This document shows positions 41,651 through 50,212 of a DNA stretch of 64,000 nt, piece by piece. Location of the stretch: positions 2,609,001 through 2,673,000 of the forward strand of contig NZ_RJUU01000001.1 in NCBI RefSeq assembly GCF_003751445.1, read 5' to 3'. Under the pieces are notes generated by a model, which saw only the letters and a program-made list of their open reading frames with translations, had not been told where the DNA came from and did no database searches. A program made the translations under genes and the position numbers. The first letter of the stretch is position 1. The number at the start of each line of letters is the position of its first letter. The stretch is from Streptomyces sp. 840.1 (GTDB lineage: Bacteria > Actinomycetota > Actinomycetes > Streptomycetales > Streptomycetaceae).

Positions 41651-41724
41651 TCGGGGTGGCGGGATTTGAACCCACGACCTCTTCGTCCCGAACGAAGCGC
41701 GCTGCCAAGCTGCGCTACACCCCG
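41651..41724 (-). tRNA. tRNA-Pro (anticodon CGG)
   Basis: Read on the minus strand it starts CGGGGTGTAGCGCAGCTTGG and ends GGTTCAAATCCCGCCACCCC plus GA. The acceptor CGGGGTG/CACCCCG pairs fully, the D loop contains AGCTTGGCAGC, the anticodon arm is CTTCG-TTCGGGA-CGAAG (anticodon CGG, codon CCG), and the T arm is GTGGG-TTCAAAT-CCCGC. The discriminator is A; CCA is not encoded. Confidence 0.97.
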
Positions 41725-41871
41725 ATCGCCGCCGGTCTCCCGGCGACATCGATTACTTTAGCCCACCTGCGGCCGGAGACGAAATCCGGTTTTTGTGCCG
41801 GTCGAGGTGTGAGTGAGGGGTACCGGGGTGGGGTACGTCTGGGGGTGTGGGCGCACGGGGGCGTTAGAGGG

Positions 41872-42813
41872 CTACGCGTCCCGGGGTGTCAGGGTCAGCA
41901 GCGTCGCCTCGGGAGGGCAGGCGAAGCGGACCGGGGTGTAGCGGTTCGTGCCGCAGCCGGCCGAGACGTGGAGGTAGGCGCGGTTGCCGTCGACCGAGTG
42001 GGAAGAGAGGCCCTTCACACGGTCCGTGTCCAGGTCGCAGTTGGTGACCAGGGCTCCGTAGAAGGGGATGCAGAGCTGGCCGCCGTGGGTGTGACCGGCC
42101 AGGATCAGCGGGTAGCCGTCCGAGGTGAACGCGTCGAGGGAGCGCAGGTAGGGGGCGTGGACCACGCCGATGGAGAGGTCGGCGCCCGTCTCGGGGCCGC
42201 CGGAGACCTCCGCGTAGCGGTCGCGCTTGATGTGCGGGTCGTCGAGTCCGGTGAAGGCGAGCTCCAGGCCGTCGACCTTGAGGCGGCCGCGCGTGTTGGA
42301 CAGGTTCAGCCAGCCCGCCGTGTCGAAGGCGTCCCGCATGGGCTCCCACGGGTTGTGGATGACGTTGACCGCGGGTGCGTTCCCGTTGAGGCCGTGCTTG
42401 CCCGCCGTCTTCTCGAAGAGGTAGCGGACGGGGTTGCGGAGCTTGGGGCCGTAGTAGTCGTTGGAGCCGAAGACGTACACGCCCGGGAGCTCCATCAGCG
42501 GGCCGAGTGCGTCCAGCAGCTCCGGGACAGCTTCCGGGTCGGAGAGGTTGTCGCCGGTGTTCACGACGAAGTCCGGTCGCAGTCCGGCCAGGGACTGCAG
42601 CCAGGCGCGCTTCTTCCGCTGGCCGCTCACCATGTGGACATCGGAGATCTGCAGGACGCGCAACGGACGTGCTCCGTGCGGGAGTACGGGGACGGTGACC
42701 CTTCGCAGGCGGAACGAGCGGGCCTCGAATCCGGCTGCGTAGGCGAGACCGGCGGCGCCGGCCGCGGCGGTGACCGCCGTGATTTTCAGGGGTACTCCGT
42801 AGCGTGCGCGCAT
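41872..42813 (-). CDS. membrane-anchored metallophosphoesterase
   Basis: 313 residues. An N-terminal hydrophobic helix (ITAVTAAAGAAGLAYAAGFE) anchors it outside the membrane. The calcineurin-like motifs are present: LQISDVHM (D-x-H), NTGDNL (GD), GSNDYY (GNHD variant: Ser-Asn-Asp in place of Gly-Asn-His-Asp), VHAPY and LAGHTHGGQL (GHxH). The weak GNHD motif is common in the YkuE/YaeI-like group. ATG 42813 lies 6 nt after GACGAT, a weak -10. Divergent from yqeY. Confidence 0.9.
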   Translation of the reverse strand: MRARYGVPLKITAVTAAAGAAGLAYAAGFEARSFRLRRVTVPVLPHGARPLRVLQISDVHMVSGQRKKRAWLQSLAGLRPDFVVNTGDNLSDPEAVPELLDALGPLMELPGVYVFGSNDYYGPKLRNPVRYLFEKTAGKHGLNGNAPAVNVIHNPWEPMRDAFDTAGWLNLSNTRGRLKVDGLELAFTGLDDPHIKRDRYAEVSGGPETGADLSIGVVHAPYLRSLDAFTSDGYPLILAGHTHGGQLCIPFYGALVTNCDLDTDRVKGLSSHSVDGNRAYLHVSAGCGTNRYTPVRFACPPEATLLTLTPRDA

Positions 42814-42892
42814 GCGCCCATCGTCGCAGACAGCGCGGGCCGACGGGAAAACCGGCGGGCGCCGGGCGCCCCGCACCTGCCACAATCACCAC

Positions 42893-43357
42893 ATGACCAC
42901 GCTCAAGTCCAAGCTCAAGGAAGACCTCACCACGGCCATGAAGGCGCGCGACGAGCTGACCTCGTCCACGCTCCGGCTGACCCTCACCGCGATCACGAAG
43001 GAGGAGGTCAGCGGCAAGTCGGCCCGCGAACTCTCCGACGACGAGGTGCAGAAGGTGATCGCCAAGGAGGCGAAGAAGCGCCGCGAGGCGGCCGAGGCCT
43101 TCGCACAGGGCGGCAGGGCCGAGCAGGCCGAGCGGGAGAAGAAGGAGGGCGAGCTGCTCGACGCCTACCTCCCGCAGCAGCTGAGCGACGACGAGCTGTC
43201 CGCGATCGTGGCCTCCGCGGTCGATGAGGCGAAGGCGGGCGGCGCCGAGGGCCCGCGTGCGATGGGCGCCGTCATGAAGATCGTGAACCCGAAGGTCGCC
43301 GGGCGGGCGGAGGGCGGCCGGGTGGCCGCCGAGGTCAAGAAGCTCCTCGCGGGCTGA
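42893..43357 (+). CDS. GatB/YqeY domain protein
   Basis: 154 residues. LKSKLKEDLTTAMKARDELT, LRLTLTAITKEEVSGKSA and the Lys-rich VQKVIAKEAKKRREAAEAFA, with YLPQQLSDDELSAIV, cover the whole YqeY family length. Related to the C-terminal tRNA-binding part of GatB; the cellular role is unsettled. CACAAT lies 6 nt before the ATG and no ribosome site is seen, so a leaderless mRNA is possible. Confidence 0.93.
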   Translation: MTTLKSKLKEDLTTAMKARDELTSSTLRLTLTAITKEEVSGKSARELSDDEVQKVIAKEAKKRREAAEAFAQGGRAEQAEREKKEGELLDAYLPQQLSDDELSAIVASAVDEAKAGGAEGPRAMGAVMKIVNPKVAGRAEGGRVAAEVKKLLAG

Positions 43358-43430
43358 GACGCCGGGGCCCCCGCAGGGCCTGCGGGTCCGGTGGGTCCGG
43401 CGGGCCTGTGAGCCGTCGAGTGTTCTGGAC

Positions 43431-43473
43431 ATGAAGGTGGGGCGCCCCCGGCTCGGGGGCGCCCCACCTTCAT
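43431..43473. terminator. bidirectional terminator, perfect 20-bp stem
   Basis: ATGAAGGTGGGGCGCCCCCG (43431-43450) and CGGGGGCGCCCCACCTTCAT (43454-43473) pair exactly around GCT, between convergent yqeY and PBP genes. Confidence 0.85.
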
Positions 43474-43528
43474 GTGCGCCGTGACGACTACCGCCGTGGC
43501 ACTGGCACTGGCACTGAGACGGACAAGG

Positions 43529-45775
43529 TCAGGGGCCTTGCGTCCCGCCGTTGCCCTGGCCGCGGCCGTGGCCGTTGTTGCCGCCGAGGAGGTCCGGCGG
43601 AATGCTGATGCCGGGGAAGGGGTCGTCGCCGCCGGGCTTGTTGTCGTCCTGGCCCGGCTTGTTCTTGTCCCTGTCCTTGTTCTTTCCCTTGTCTTCCTTC
43701 GGCTTCGCCCGCGGTACGTCGACCGCGTTGAAGGCCGGGGTCTCGGAGGCGTTCAGGGAGCCGGTCATCGCCGTCTTCCAGATCGGACCGGGCAGACAGC
43801 CACCGCAGACCTCGTCGTAGTACTGGCCGCCGATGGTGATGTTGCTCATCGGGAGCTGCCTGGCACCGTCGCTGCCGACCCACACCGCCGTGGACAGGTT
43901 CGGCGTGTAGCCGACGAACCAGGCGTTCTTGCGCTCGTCGGTGGTACCGGTCTTGCCCGCGTTGTCACGGTCGCTGAGGCCGGCCTGCTGGCCGGTTCCG
44001 TCCGCCACGACGCCCTTGAGCATCTGGTTGATGGTGTCAGCGGTGTGCTCGCTCATGGCCTGCGTGCACTTCGACTTCGGTACGTCGAGCTGCTTGCCGG
44101 TCGGGCTGGTCACCGAGAGGATCGCGATCGGGGAGCAGTACTTGCCGCGGTTGGCGAAGGTCGCGTACACCGAGGCCATCGCCAGCGGTGTCGACTCCTG
44201 GCCACCGAGGGTGGTGGAGGCGACCGGCTGCAGCGGCTTGTTGTTGCCGCGGATGTAGCCGACCTTGTCCGCCATGGAAAGGGTCTCGCAGAGGCCCGCC
44301 TTCTGCTCCAGCTTCGCGAAGTAGGTGTTGATCGACTTGCCCAGCGCGCTGGTCATGTCGAACGTGCCCTTCTCCGACTCCAGCTCGTTCGACACCTCCC
44401 ACGGCCGGTTGTCCGCAGGCCGGTTGTCACAGGTGCGGAAGCTCTCGCCGGGCAGCGAGATCTGGTGGTCCGAGGTGAAGTCCTGCGCCGGACTGATCCC
44501 CTTCTCCAGTGCCGCCGCCGCGGTGATCGGCTTGAAGGTCGACCCCACCTGGAAGCCGGCGTAGCTGCCGCCCATCTTGTGGTCGACGTTCAGGTTCAGC
44601 ACGGTCTGGTGCTTGGACTGATCCAGCCCGTACGGGCGGGACTGGGCCATCGCCGTGATCTGACCCGTGCCCGGCTTCACCTGGACGACGGCGTCGGCGA
44701 TCTTGTCGTCCTTGTTCACGCGGGAGGTGGCGGCCTCGTTGGAGGCGGCCTGCGAGCGCGGGTCCAGGGTCGTCTTGATCGTGAGGCCGCCGGTTGCCCA
44801 GAGCTTGGCGCGGTCCTTCGCCGTCTTGCCGAAGGCGGGGTCGCCCGTGACGATCTGCCGTACGTAGTCACAGAAGAAGCCCGAGCCGCTGACGGCGGTG
44901 ATGCAGCCGTTCTGCGGCCGCTTGACCTTCAGCTTGATCGGCGTCGCCTCGGCCTTGGCGGCCTCGGCCTTCGAGATGTCCCCGACATCCGCCATCCGCT
45001 GGAGCACGGTGTTGCGACGCTTGGTCGCCTCCTCCGTGTCGTTGACGGGGTCGTAGCGGCTGGGCGACTGCACGATGCCGGCCAGCAGCGCCGCCTCCTC
45101 CACCTTCAGGTCCTTCGCCGGCTTCGAGAAGTAGCGCTGCGAGGCCGCCTCGACCCCGTAGGCCTGCTGGCCGAAGAAGGTGATGTTGAGGTAGTTCTCC
45201 AGGATCTTCTTCTTGCCGAGCTCTTCCTCGACCTGGATCGCGTACTTCAGCTCCTGGACCTTGCGGCCGAGCGTCTGCTGGGTGGCCTCGGCGACCTTGG
45301 CCGGGTCGTCGCCCGCCTCCTCGACGAAGACGTTCTTCACGTACTGCTGGGTGAGGGTCGACGCGCCCTGCGCGGTCCCGCCCGACTGAACGTTGCGGTT
45401 CATCGCGCGCAGGATGCCCTTGAGGTCGACCGCGCCGTGCTCGTAGAAGCGGGAGTCCTCGATCGCGATGATCGCCTTCTGCATGTACGGCGAGATGTCC
45501 TTCAGCGGCACCACCGTGCGGTCGCGCGAGTAGACCGTCGCGATCTGGCCGCCCTGGTTGTCCAGGATCGTGGTTCGCTGCATCAGCGGCGGAGTCTTCA
45601 GATTGGCCGGGATCTCGTCGAATCCGTCGACCGTCCCCTTGGCGGCGAGACCCAGTGCTCCGGCGGCCGGCAGCGCGATGCCCGCCAGGACCACTCCGGA
45701 GAGTGCGGCGACACCGAGGAACTTGGCGGCCTGCTGGGTCGTCGTGAGACCCCCGCCCGAGCGCTTCTTTGGCAT
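43529..45775 (-). CDS. class A penicillin-binding protein (transglycosylase/transpeptidase)
   Basis: 748 residues. One TM helix near the N-terminus; GT51 transglycosylase domain (about 65-250) with AIEDSRFYEHGAVDLKGILR, GASTLTQQYVKN and RKVQELKYAIQVEEELGKKK; transpeptidase domain (about 365-650) with SxxK in GSTFKPITAAA, SxN in GKSINTYFAK and KTG in NAGKTGTTDERK. A Lys/Asp/Gly/Asn-rich C-terminal tail follows. Polymerises and cross-links peptidoglycan outside the membrane. TAGGCT lies 6 nt before the ATG. Confidence 0.96.
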   Translation of the reverse strand: MPKKRSGGGLTTTQQAAKFLGVAALSGVVLAGIALPAAGALGLAAKGTVDGFDEIPANLKTPPLMQRTTILDNQGGQIATVYSRDRTVVPLKDISPYMQKAIIAIEDSRFYEHGAVDLKGILRAMNRNVQSGGTAQGASTLTQQYVKNVFVEEAGDDPAKVAEATQQTLGRKVQELKYAIQVEEELGKKKILENYLNITFFGQQAYGVEAASQRYFSKPAKDLKVEEAALLAGIVQSPSRYDPVNDTEEATKRRNTVLQRMADVGDISKAEAAKAEATPIKLKVKRPQNGCITAVSGSGFFCDYVRQIVTGDPAFGKTAKDRAKLWATGGLTIKTTLDPRSQAASNEAATSRVNKDDKIADAVVQVKPGTGQITAMAQSRPYGLDQSKHQTVLNLNVDHKMGGSYAGFQVGSTFKPITAAAALEKGISPAQDFTSDHQISLPGESFRTCDNRPADNRPWEVSNELESEKGTFDMTSALGKSINTYFAKLEQKAGLCETLSMADKVGYIRGNNKPLQPVASTTLGGQESTPLAMASVYATFANRGKYCSPIAILSVTSPTGKQLDVPKSKCTQAMSEHTADTINQMLKGVVADGTGQQAGLSDRDNAGKTGTTDERKNAWFVGYTPNLSTAVWVGSDGARQLPMSNITIGGQYYDEVCGGCLPGPIWKTAMTGSLNASETPAFNAVDVPRAKPKEDKGKNKDRDKNKPGQDDNKPGGDDPFPGISIPPDLLGGNNGHGRGQGNGGTQGP

Positions 45776-45787
45776 GGGGGCAGCCTA
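45776..45787 (-). promoter_or_regulatory. leaderless -10 box of the PBP gene
   Basis: On the minus strand TAGGCT is followed by GCCCCC and the ATG at 45775. No ribosome site. Confidence 0.5.
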
Positions 45788-46172
45788 CGTTCTCATTCGC
45801 CGGACACACGTATATGCCTTGGCCTAAGCTGCTCTCAACTGTCACAGCAGTCCGGTTTTGTATCAACCCCCCTGCATGACCCTGTGCATGACCCGACCAC
45901 GATTAAGGCGCTCCCGAAATCGCCTCGTGTGTCATCGAACGTCCGTTGTGTCTCAGATGGTCTGTCCCGATTCTCTCGGGATAGTCGCGGATGTCCTCAC
46001 CTCACTCCCCTGGGTGATCTGCCGCATACGCATAGTCCGTTCGGGCCATTCAAGATTGGGCCCGAAGGGGGTGTTGTGCTGTCGCCACCTTCCGTAACGT
46101 CCTCAACTGGCAGCGGTGAATATGCCGCTGTCGCCGTGGGGGAGCCTCGATTCGGGAGAGGACGGCGCCGGG
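45788..46172 (+). promoter_or_regulatory. long wblA upstream/leader region with hairpins
   Basis: About 385 bp without an ORF. Contains TCCCGA-ttctc-TCGGGA (45965-45981) and TTCGGGCC/GGCCCGAA (46040-46047/46059-46066, 11-nt loop). A region this long before wblA fits its known multi-factor control (AdpA, BldD and others in S. coelicolor, from memory); I cannot place individual sites. Confidence 0.5.
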
Positions 46173-46523
46173 ATGGGCTGGGTAACCGACTGGAGTGCGC
46201 AGGCAGCCTGCCGCACTACCGATCCGGATGAACTGTTCGTACAAGGGGCAGCGCAGAACAGGGCCAAGGCGGTGTGCACCGGATGTCCGGTGCGGACCGA
46301 GTGCCTGGCCGATGCGCTGGACAATCGCGTCGAGTTCGGCGTGTGGGGTGGGATGACCGAACGGGAGCGCCGCGCACTGCTGCGCAGGCGACCGACCGTC
46401 ACGTCCTGGCGCCGGCTGCTGGAGACCGCACGCAGCGAGTACGAGCGGTCCACGGGCATCCTGCCCGTGGCGATCGGGCTGGAGGACGACGAACTGCACG
46501 AGACGCTCGCCGCCGTGGGGTGA
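46173..46523 (+). CDS. wblA: WhiB-like iron-sulfur regulator WblA
   Basis: 116 residues. Four cluster Cys are present: AACRTTDPDELF, then AVCTGCPVRTECLADALD (C-x2-C-x5-C), and the WhiB signature turn EFGVWGGMTERERRALLRRR with the basic DNA-contact tail. The N-terminus GWVTDWSAQAACRTTDPDEL and the position beside a PBP gene identify WblA, a [4Fe-4S] regulator that represses antibiotic production and promotes sporulation in Streptomyces. ATG 46173 gives the usual length; GGGAGAGGA lies 11 nt upstream. Confidence 0.93.
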   Translation: MGWVTDWSAQAACRTTDPDELFVQGAAQNRAKAVCTGCPVRTECLADALDNRVEFGVWGGMTERERRALLRRRPTVTSWRRLLETARSEYERSTGILPVAIGLEDDELHETLAAVG

Positions 46524-46701
46524 CCTGGGCGATGGGCGACCGGTCCGGCCCGGGGGACGGACGGACCGCATGGTGCGGGTGGGGCCTCACGTGCACGGGT
46601 GGGTTCTGATCCACACGCGTGGGTTCTGACCCCTTACGGATGCTGATGCGCGCTGACCTGTGCTGATGCCTGCTCGGGCTACGGCTCGGGCTATGGGGTG
46701 T

Positions 46702-48351
46702 CTACGCTGCTCCGGCCGGAGCTGAACCGGTCGCGAGCCGGTCGCCGATGGCCCGCAGCCCCGCGAGATCATGGACATCTCCGGGCAGCGCGGCCACCGC
46801 CGTTACGGCCACCTCGGGATGCAGCGCGGTGAAACGGTCGCGGGTGTGCTGTTCGCGCGCGACCACCTGCATCCTTTCGGCGTGCAGATGCAGCAGACCG
46901 GCAGTCAGCTGCTCGATGGAGACAGCGGAGTCCGCCGGGGCGCCTGAGTCGGCCGAGGCGGTCGAAGCAGTCGAGTCGGCTGAGACAGGGCCGACAGCGG
47001 GCAGAGCGGAGGCATCTGCGTCCGCGTCGGTGGGCTCGTACTCCGAGGCATGCTCGGACAGGTCGGGGGTGGCGGCTCCAGATGTGTCCGTGGGCTGTGC
47101 GGTCCCGGCCGCGGGGGAGTCGGCGGGCTCACGAAGTCCAGCCTTCCCGGCCCTCTGATCCACAATGCCGGCTGCATCAAGATTTTCTGCGGCATCCAGC
47201 GCCTGCCCGGCCGAGAGCCGGGCGGCCTCGCTCCCGTGGACCCGGTTGAGGACCAGCCCCGCCAGCGGCATGTCCTCCGCGGCCAGCCGCTCCACGAAGT
47301 ACGCCGCTTCGCGGAGCGCGTCCCGCTCCGGCGTCGCGACGACGAGGAATGCCGTGCCGGGTGCCTGAAGCAGCTTGAACGTGGCATCGGCGCGGGTACG
47401 GAACCCGCCGAACATCGTGTCCATCGCAGCGACGAAGGTCTGTACGTCCCTCAGGAACTGGCCACCGAGCAGCTTCCCGAGCGTTCCGGTCATCATCGAC
47501 ATGCCCACATTGAGGAACTTCATCCCCGCCCGGCCGCCCATCTTCGCCGGGGCCATCAGCAGCTTGATGAACTTCCCGTCCAGGAACGAGCCGAGCCGCT
47601 TCGGCGCGTCCAGGAAATCGAGCGCGGAACGCGAGGGCGGGGTGTCGACGACGATCAGGTCCCACTCGTCGCGCCCCCGGAGCTGGCCGAGCTTCTCCAT
47701 CGCCATGTACTCCTGCGTGCCCGCGAAGCCGGCCGACAGGGACTGGTAGAAGGGGTTCTCCAGGATCGCGCGGGCCCGCTCGCCGTCCGCGTGCGCCTCG
47801 ACGATCTCGTCGAAGGTCCGCTTCATGTCGAGCATCATGGCGTGCAACTCGCCGGAGCCTCGCGTCTCGATGCCCTTGACCCGGCGGGGGACGTTGTCCA
47901 GCGAGTCGATCCCCATGGACTGGGCGAGCCGGCGGGCCGGGTCGATGGTGAGGACGACGACCTTGCGGCCGCGTTCGGCCGCACGCACCCCGAGCGCCGC
48001 GGCGGTCGTGGTCTTGCCCACTCCGCCCGAACCGCAGCACACGATGATCCGGATGTCCGGGTCGTCGAGGAGGGCGTCGGTGTCCAGGGCGGGGGCAGCG
48101 GCAGGGGCAGCCGCCGGGGCGGGGGCGCTTGCCGTCGCGGCCGTCCGCGCGTTCCCGTCCGGCCCGGTCATTCCCTTCGGCCCGGTCGTCGTTGCGTCCG
48201 GCCCGGTCGTTGCGTCCGCGTCGGTGTTTCTGCCCGTGCCGGCCGCGCGGTTCGTGGCCCTGGTTCTGGACGTGGACGTGGACGTGGACGTGGACGTGGA
48301 CGTAGCTGTGGCCTTGCCCTTGCCCGTGGACTGGTTCCTGTCCGATGTCAT
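46702..48351 (-). CDS. ArsA/Get3-like ATPase, second of a tandem pair
   Basis: 549 residues. A low-complexity N-terminus (TSTSTSTSTSTS, then Thr/Ala/Pro-rich to residue ~90) precedes the deviant Walker A CCGSGGVGKTTTAAALGVRA, switch I VLTIDPARRLAQSMG, and switch II VVDTPPSRSALDFLD. An acidic Asp/Ala/Ser-rich insert (about 415-480) splits the C-terminal helical part. No arsenite Cys triad or TRC40/tail-anchor insert is evident. ATGA overlap with the first ATPase gene, so they probably act as a heterodimer. Target unknown. Confidence 0.88.
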   Translation of the reverse strand: MTSDRNQSTGKGKATATSTSTSTSTSTSRTRATNRAAGTGRNTDADATTGPDATTTGPKGMTGPDGNARTAATASAPAPAAAPAAAPALDTDALLDDPDIRIIVCCGSGGVGKTTTAAALGVRAAERGRKVVVLTIDPARRLAQSMGIDSLDNVPRRVKGIETRGSGELHAMMLDMKRTFDEIVEAHADGERARAILENPFYQSLSAGFAGTQEYMAMEKLGQLRGRDEWDLIVVDTPPSRSALDFLDAPKRLGSFLDGKFIKLLMAPAKMGGRAGMKFLNVGMSMMTGTLGKLLGGQFLRDVQTFVAAMDTMFGGFRTRADATFKLLQAPGTAFLVVATPERDALREAAYFVERLAAEDMPLAGLVLNRVHGSEAARLSAGQALDAAENLDAAGIVDQRAGKAGLREPADSPAAGTAQPTDTSGAATPDLSEHASEYEPTDADADASALPAVGPVSADSTASTASADSGAPADSAVSIEQLTAGLLHLHAERMQVVAREQHTRDRFTALHPEVAVTAVAALPGDVHDLAGLRAIGDRLATGSAPAGAA

Positions 48352-49349
48352 GAACCCACCCCTTGTCCCGTAGCTTCTCCCGTCGCCCCTTCGCCCACGC
48401 CCTGCTTACGGAGCTCCGTGGCCAGCTCGTACAGTCCGGCCGGGTCCACACCCTCGCCGATGAGCGGGAGTTCGTAGCCCGGCAGTCCGAGGCCCGCCAG
48501 TACGGCGCGCTGTTCACGTTCCAGCTCGACCCGCTGGGCGTGCTCGGCGCCCTGCGCGAGCAGGGGGCGCACGAGGCCTGCGGAGCCGGTCACGCCCGCC
48601 CGGGTCAGCGTCTTGGCGATCTCCTTGCGGCGGCCGCCCGCGGCGGTGCGCAGCGCGTCCTCGTCCAGCAGGTGCGGGCGCACCATGTTCACGATGACCC
48701 GGCCCACCGGCAGCTCGGCCGCCCGGAGCTCGGCGATGCCGTCCGCGGTCTCCTGGACCGGCATCTCCTCCAGCAGGGTCACCAGATGGACCGCGGTCTC
48801 CGGGGACTTCAGTACCCGCATCACGGCCTGGGCCTGATTGTGTATCGGGCCTATCCGGGCCAGCCCCGCCACCTCGTCGTTCACGTTGAGGAAGCGGGTG
48901 ATGCGGCCGGTCGGCGGGGCGTCCATGATCACGTAGTCGTAGACGAACCGGTTCTGCTTGTCCTTGCGGCGCACCGCCTCGCACGCCTTGCCGGTCAGCA
49001 GGACGTCCCGGACGCCGGGCGCGATCGTCGTGGCGAAGTCGATCGCGCCGAGCTTCTTGAGCGCCCGGCCGGCGCTGCCGAGCTTGTAGAACATCTGGAG
49101 GTAGTCGAGGAGCGCGCGCTCGGCGTCGATCGCGAGGGCGTACACCTCCCCGCCGCCCGGTGCGACGGCGATCTTGCGCTCCTCGTAGGGGAGGGAGTCC
49201 GCCTCGAAAAGCTGGGCGATGCCCTGTCTGCCCTCGACCTCGACGAGGAGGGTGCGCCTGCCCTCGGTCGCGAGGGCGAGCGCGAGGGCGGCGGCGACCG
49301 TGGTCTTACCGGTACCGCCCTTGCCGCTGACGACCTGGAACCTGCTCAC
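48348..49349 (-). CDS. ArsA/Get3-like ATPase, first of a tandem pair
   Basis: 333 residues, GTG start. Deviant Walker A VVSGKGGTGKTTVAAALALA, switch II YVIMDAPPTGRITRFLNV and the ALAIDAERALLDYLQMFYKL helix are those of ArsA/Get3 ATPases. The single domain is shorter than arsenical-pump ArsA and has no metal-site Cys. TAGGCT lies 7 nt before the GTG (leaderless). Next to wblA, as I recall in other Streptomyces; known there only as ion-transporting ATPase. Confidence 0.9.
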   Translation of the reverse strand: MSRFQVVSGKGGTGKTTVAAALALALATEGRRTLLVEVEGRQGIAQLFEADSLPYEERKIAVAPGGGEVYALAIDAERALLDYLQMFYKLGSAGRALKKLGAIDFATTIAPGVRDVLLTGKACEAVRRKDKQNRFVYDYVIMDAPPTGRITRFLNVNDEVAGLARIGPIHNQAQAVMRVLKSPETAVHLVTLLEEMPVQETADGIAELRAAELPVGRVIVNMVRPHLLDEDALRTAAGGRRKEIAKTLTRAGVTGSAGLVRPLLAQGAEHAQRVELEREQRAVLAGLGLPGYELPLIGEGVDPAGLYELATELRKQGVGEGATGEATGQGVGS

Positions 49350-49362
49350 GTATTCGAGCCTA
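49350..49362 (-). promoter_or_regulatory. leaderless -10 box of the first ArsA-like gene
   Basis: TAGGCT on the minus strand (49357-49362), 7 nt before the GTG at 49349. Back to back with the leaderless box of the DUF4177 gene 58 bp away. Confidence 0.5.
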
Positions 49363-49419
49363 ACCAGTCGTACCGCAGGCTACGCACGAGGCTGCGCGTC
49401 CCGTGGATTGCGCAGGCAT

Positions 49420-49431
49420 TACAGTCGGGCC
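49420..49431 (+). promoter_or_regulatory. leaderless -10 box of the DUF4177 gene
   Basis: TACAGT (49420-49425), then 6 nt to ATG 49432; no ribosome site. Confidence 0.55.
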
Positions 49432-49590
49432 ATGACCAAGTGGGAATACGCGACCGTGCCCCTTCTCGTGCACGCGACCAAGCAGATTCTGGACACCTGG
49501 GGCGAGGACGGCTGGGAGCTGGTCCAGGTCGTTCCCGGCCCGAACAACCCCGAGCAGCTCGTGGCCTACCTGAAGCGGGAGAAGCAGTAG
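49432..49590 (+). CDS. DUF4177 small protein
   Basis: 52 residues. TKWEYATVPLLVHATKQILD then WGEDGWELVQVVPG match DUF4177, short beta-alpha proteins of unknown function that often begin KWEY. Its stop TAG overlaps the GTG of the RidA gene by one base, so the two are translated together. Too short for many gene finders but clearly coding. Confidence 0.85.
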   Translation: MTKWEYATVPLLVHATKQILDTWGEDGWELVQVVPGPNNPEQLVAYLKREKQ

Positions 49591-50060
49591 TGGCGGGCGC
49601 CGTCGAGGCGAAGCTCGCCGAGCTCGGGCTGCCCCTGCCGGGCGTCGTGCCGCCGCTGGCCTCGTACCAGCCGGCCGTGCAGTCCGGGGTGTACGTGTAC
49701 ACCTCGGGCCAGCTGCCGATGGTGGACGGCCAGCTCGCCGTCACCGGCAAGGTCGGCGCCGAGGTCACGCCCGACGAGGCCAAGGAGCTGGCGAAGACCT
49801 GCGCCCTCAACGCGCTCGCCGCGGTGAAGTCGGTCGCGGGCGACCTGGACCGGATCGCGCGCGTCGTGAAGGTCGTCGGCTTCGTCGCCTCGGCCACCGA
49901 CTTCACCGGCCAGCCCGCCGTGATCAACGGTGCGAGCGAATTGCTGGGCGCGGTGCTCGGTGACAAGGGCGTGCACGCGCGCAGCGCGGTGGGCGTCGCG
50001 GTGCTGCCGCTGGACGCACCGGTCGAGGTCGAGATCCAGGTCGAGCTGACCGGGGCCTGA
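49590..50060 (+). CDS. RidA/YER057c/UK114 family protein
   Basis: 156 residues; GTG start in TAGTG. The RidA fold is seen in SYQPAVQSGVYVYTSGQLPM, GEVTPDEAK-type helix (VTPDEAKELAKTCALNALAA) and VVKVVGFVASATDFTGQPAV. The usual active-site Arg of RidA (xNRxT/CIAR) is not obvious; the C-terminus reads SAVGVAVLPLDAPVEVEIQV, so it is probably an Rid subgroup member without imine deaminase activity. Transcribed with DUF4177. Confidence 0.9.
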   Translation: MAGAVEAKLAELGLPLPGVVPPLASYQPAVQSGVYVYTSGQLPMVDGQLAVTGKVGAEVTPDEAKELAKTCALNALAAVKSVAGDLDRIARVVKVVGFVASATDFTGQPAVINGASELLGAVLGDKGVHARSAVGVAVLPLDAPVEVEIQVELTGA

Positions 50061-50200
50061 GCCGCCCGCCTGCCGCCGGCCTCTTCCGATCCCGTCCGGT
50101 CACGACGACCGGGCGGGATCTTCTGTGTCCTGGGCATGTACGGCTGTGTCCTGGGCATGTACGGATCCCCGCCCCCCTCGAACATCCTCGCGGTTCCGGA

Positions 50201-50212
50201 TAGCCTCCGGCC
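50201..50212 (+). promoter_or_regulatory. leaderless -10 box of the Nudix gene
   Basis: TAGCCT (50201-50206) then 6 nt to ATG 50213; no ribosome site. Confidence 0.5.

Noticed and set aside
43472..46231. A 919-residue open frame on the + strand across the PBP gene
   Set aside because: It is the mirror of the PBP gene in GC-rich DNA; the translation is Arg/Gly/Val/Leu-rich with no domain, while the minus frame has full PBP motifs.
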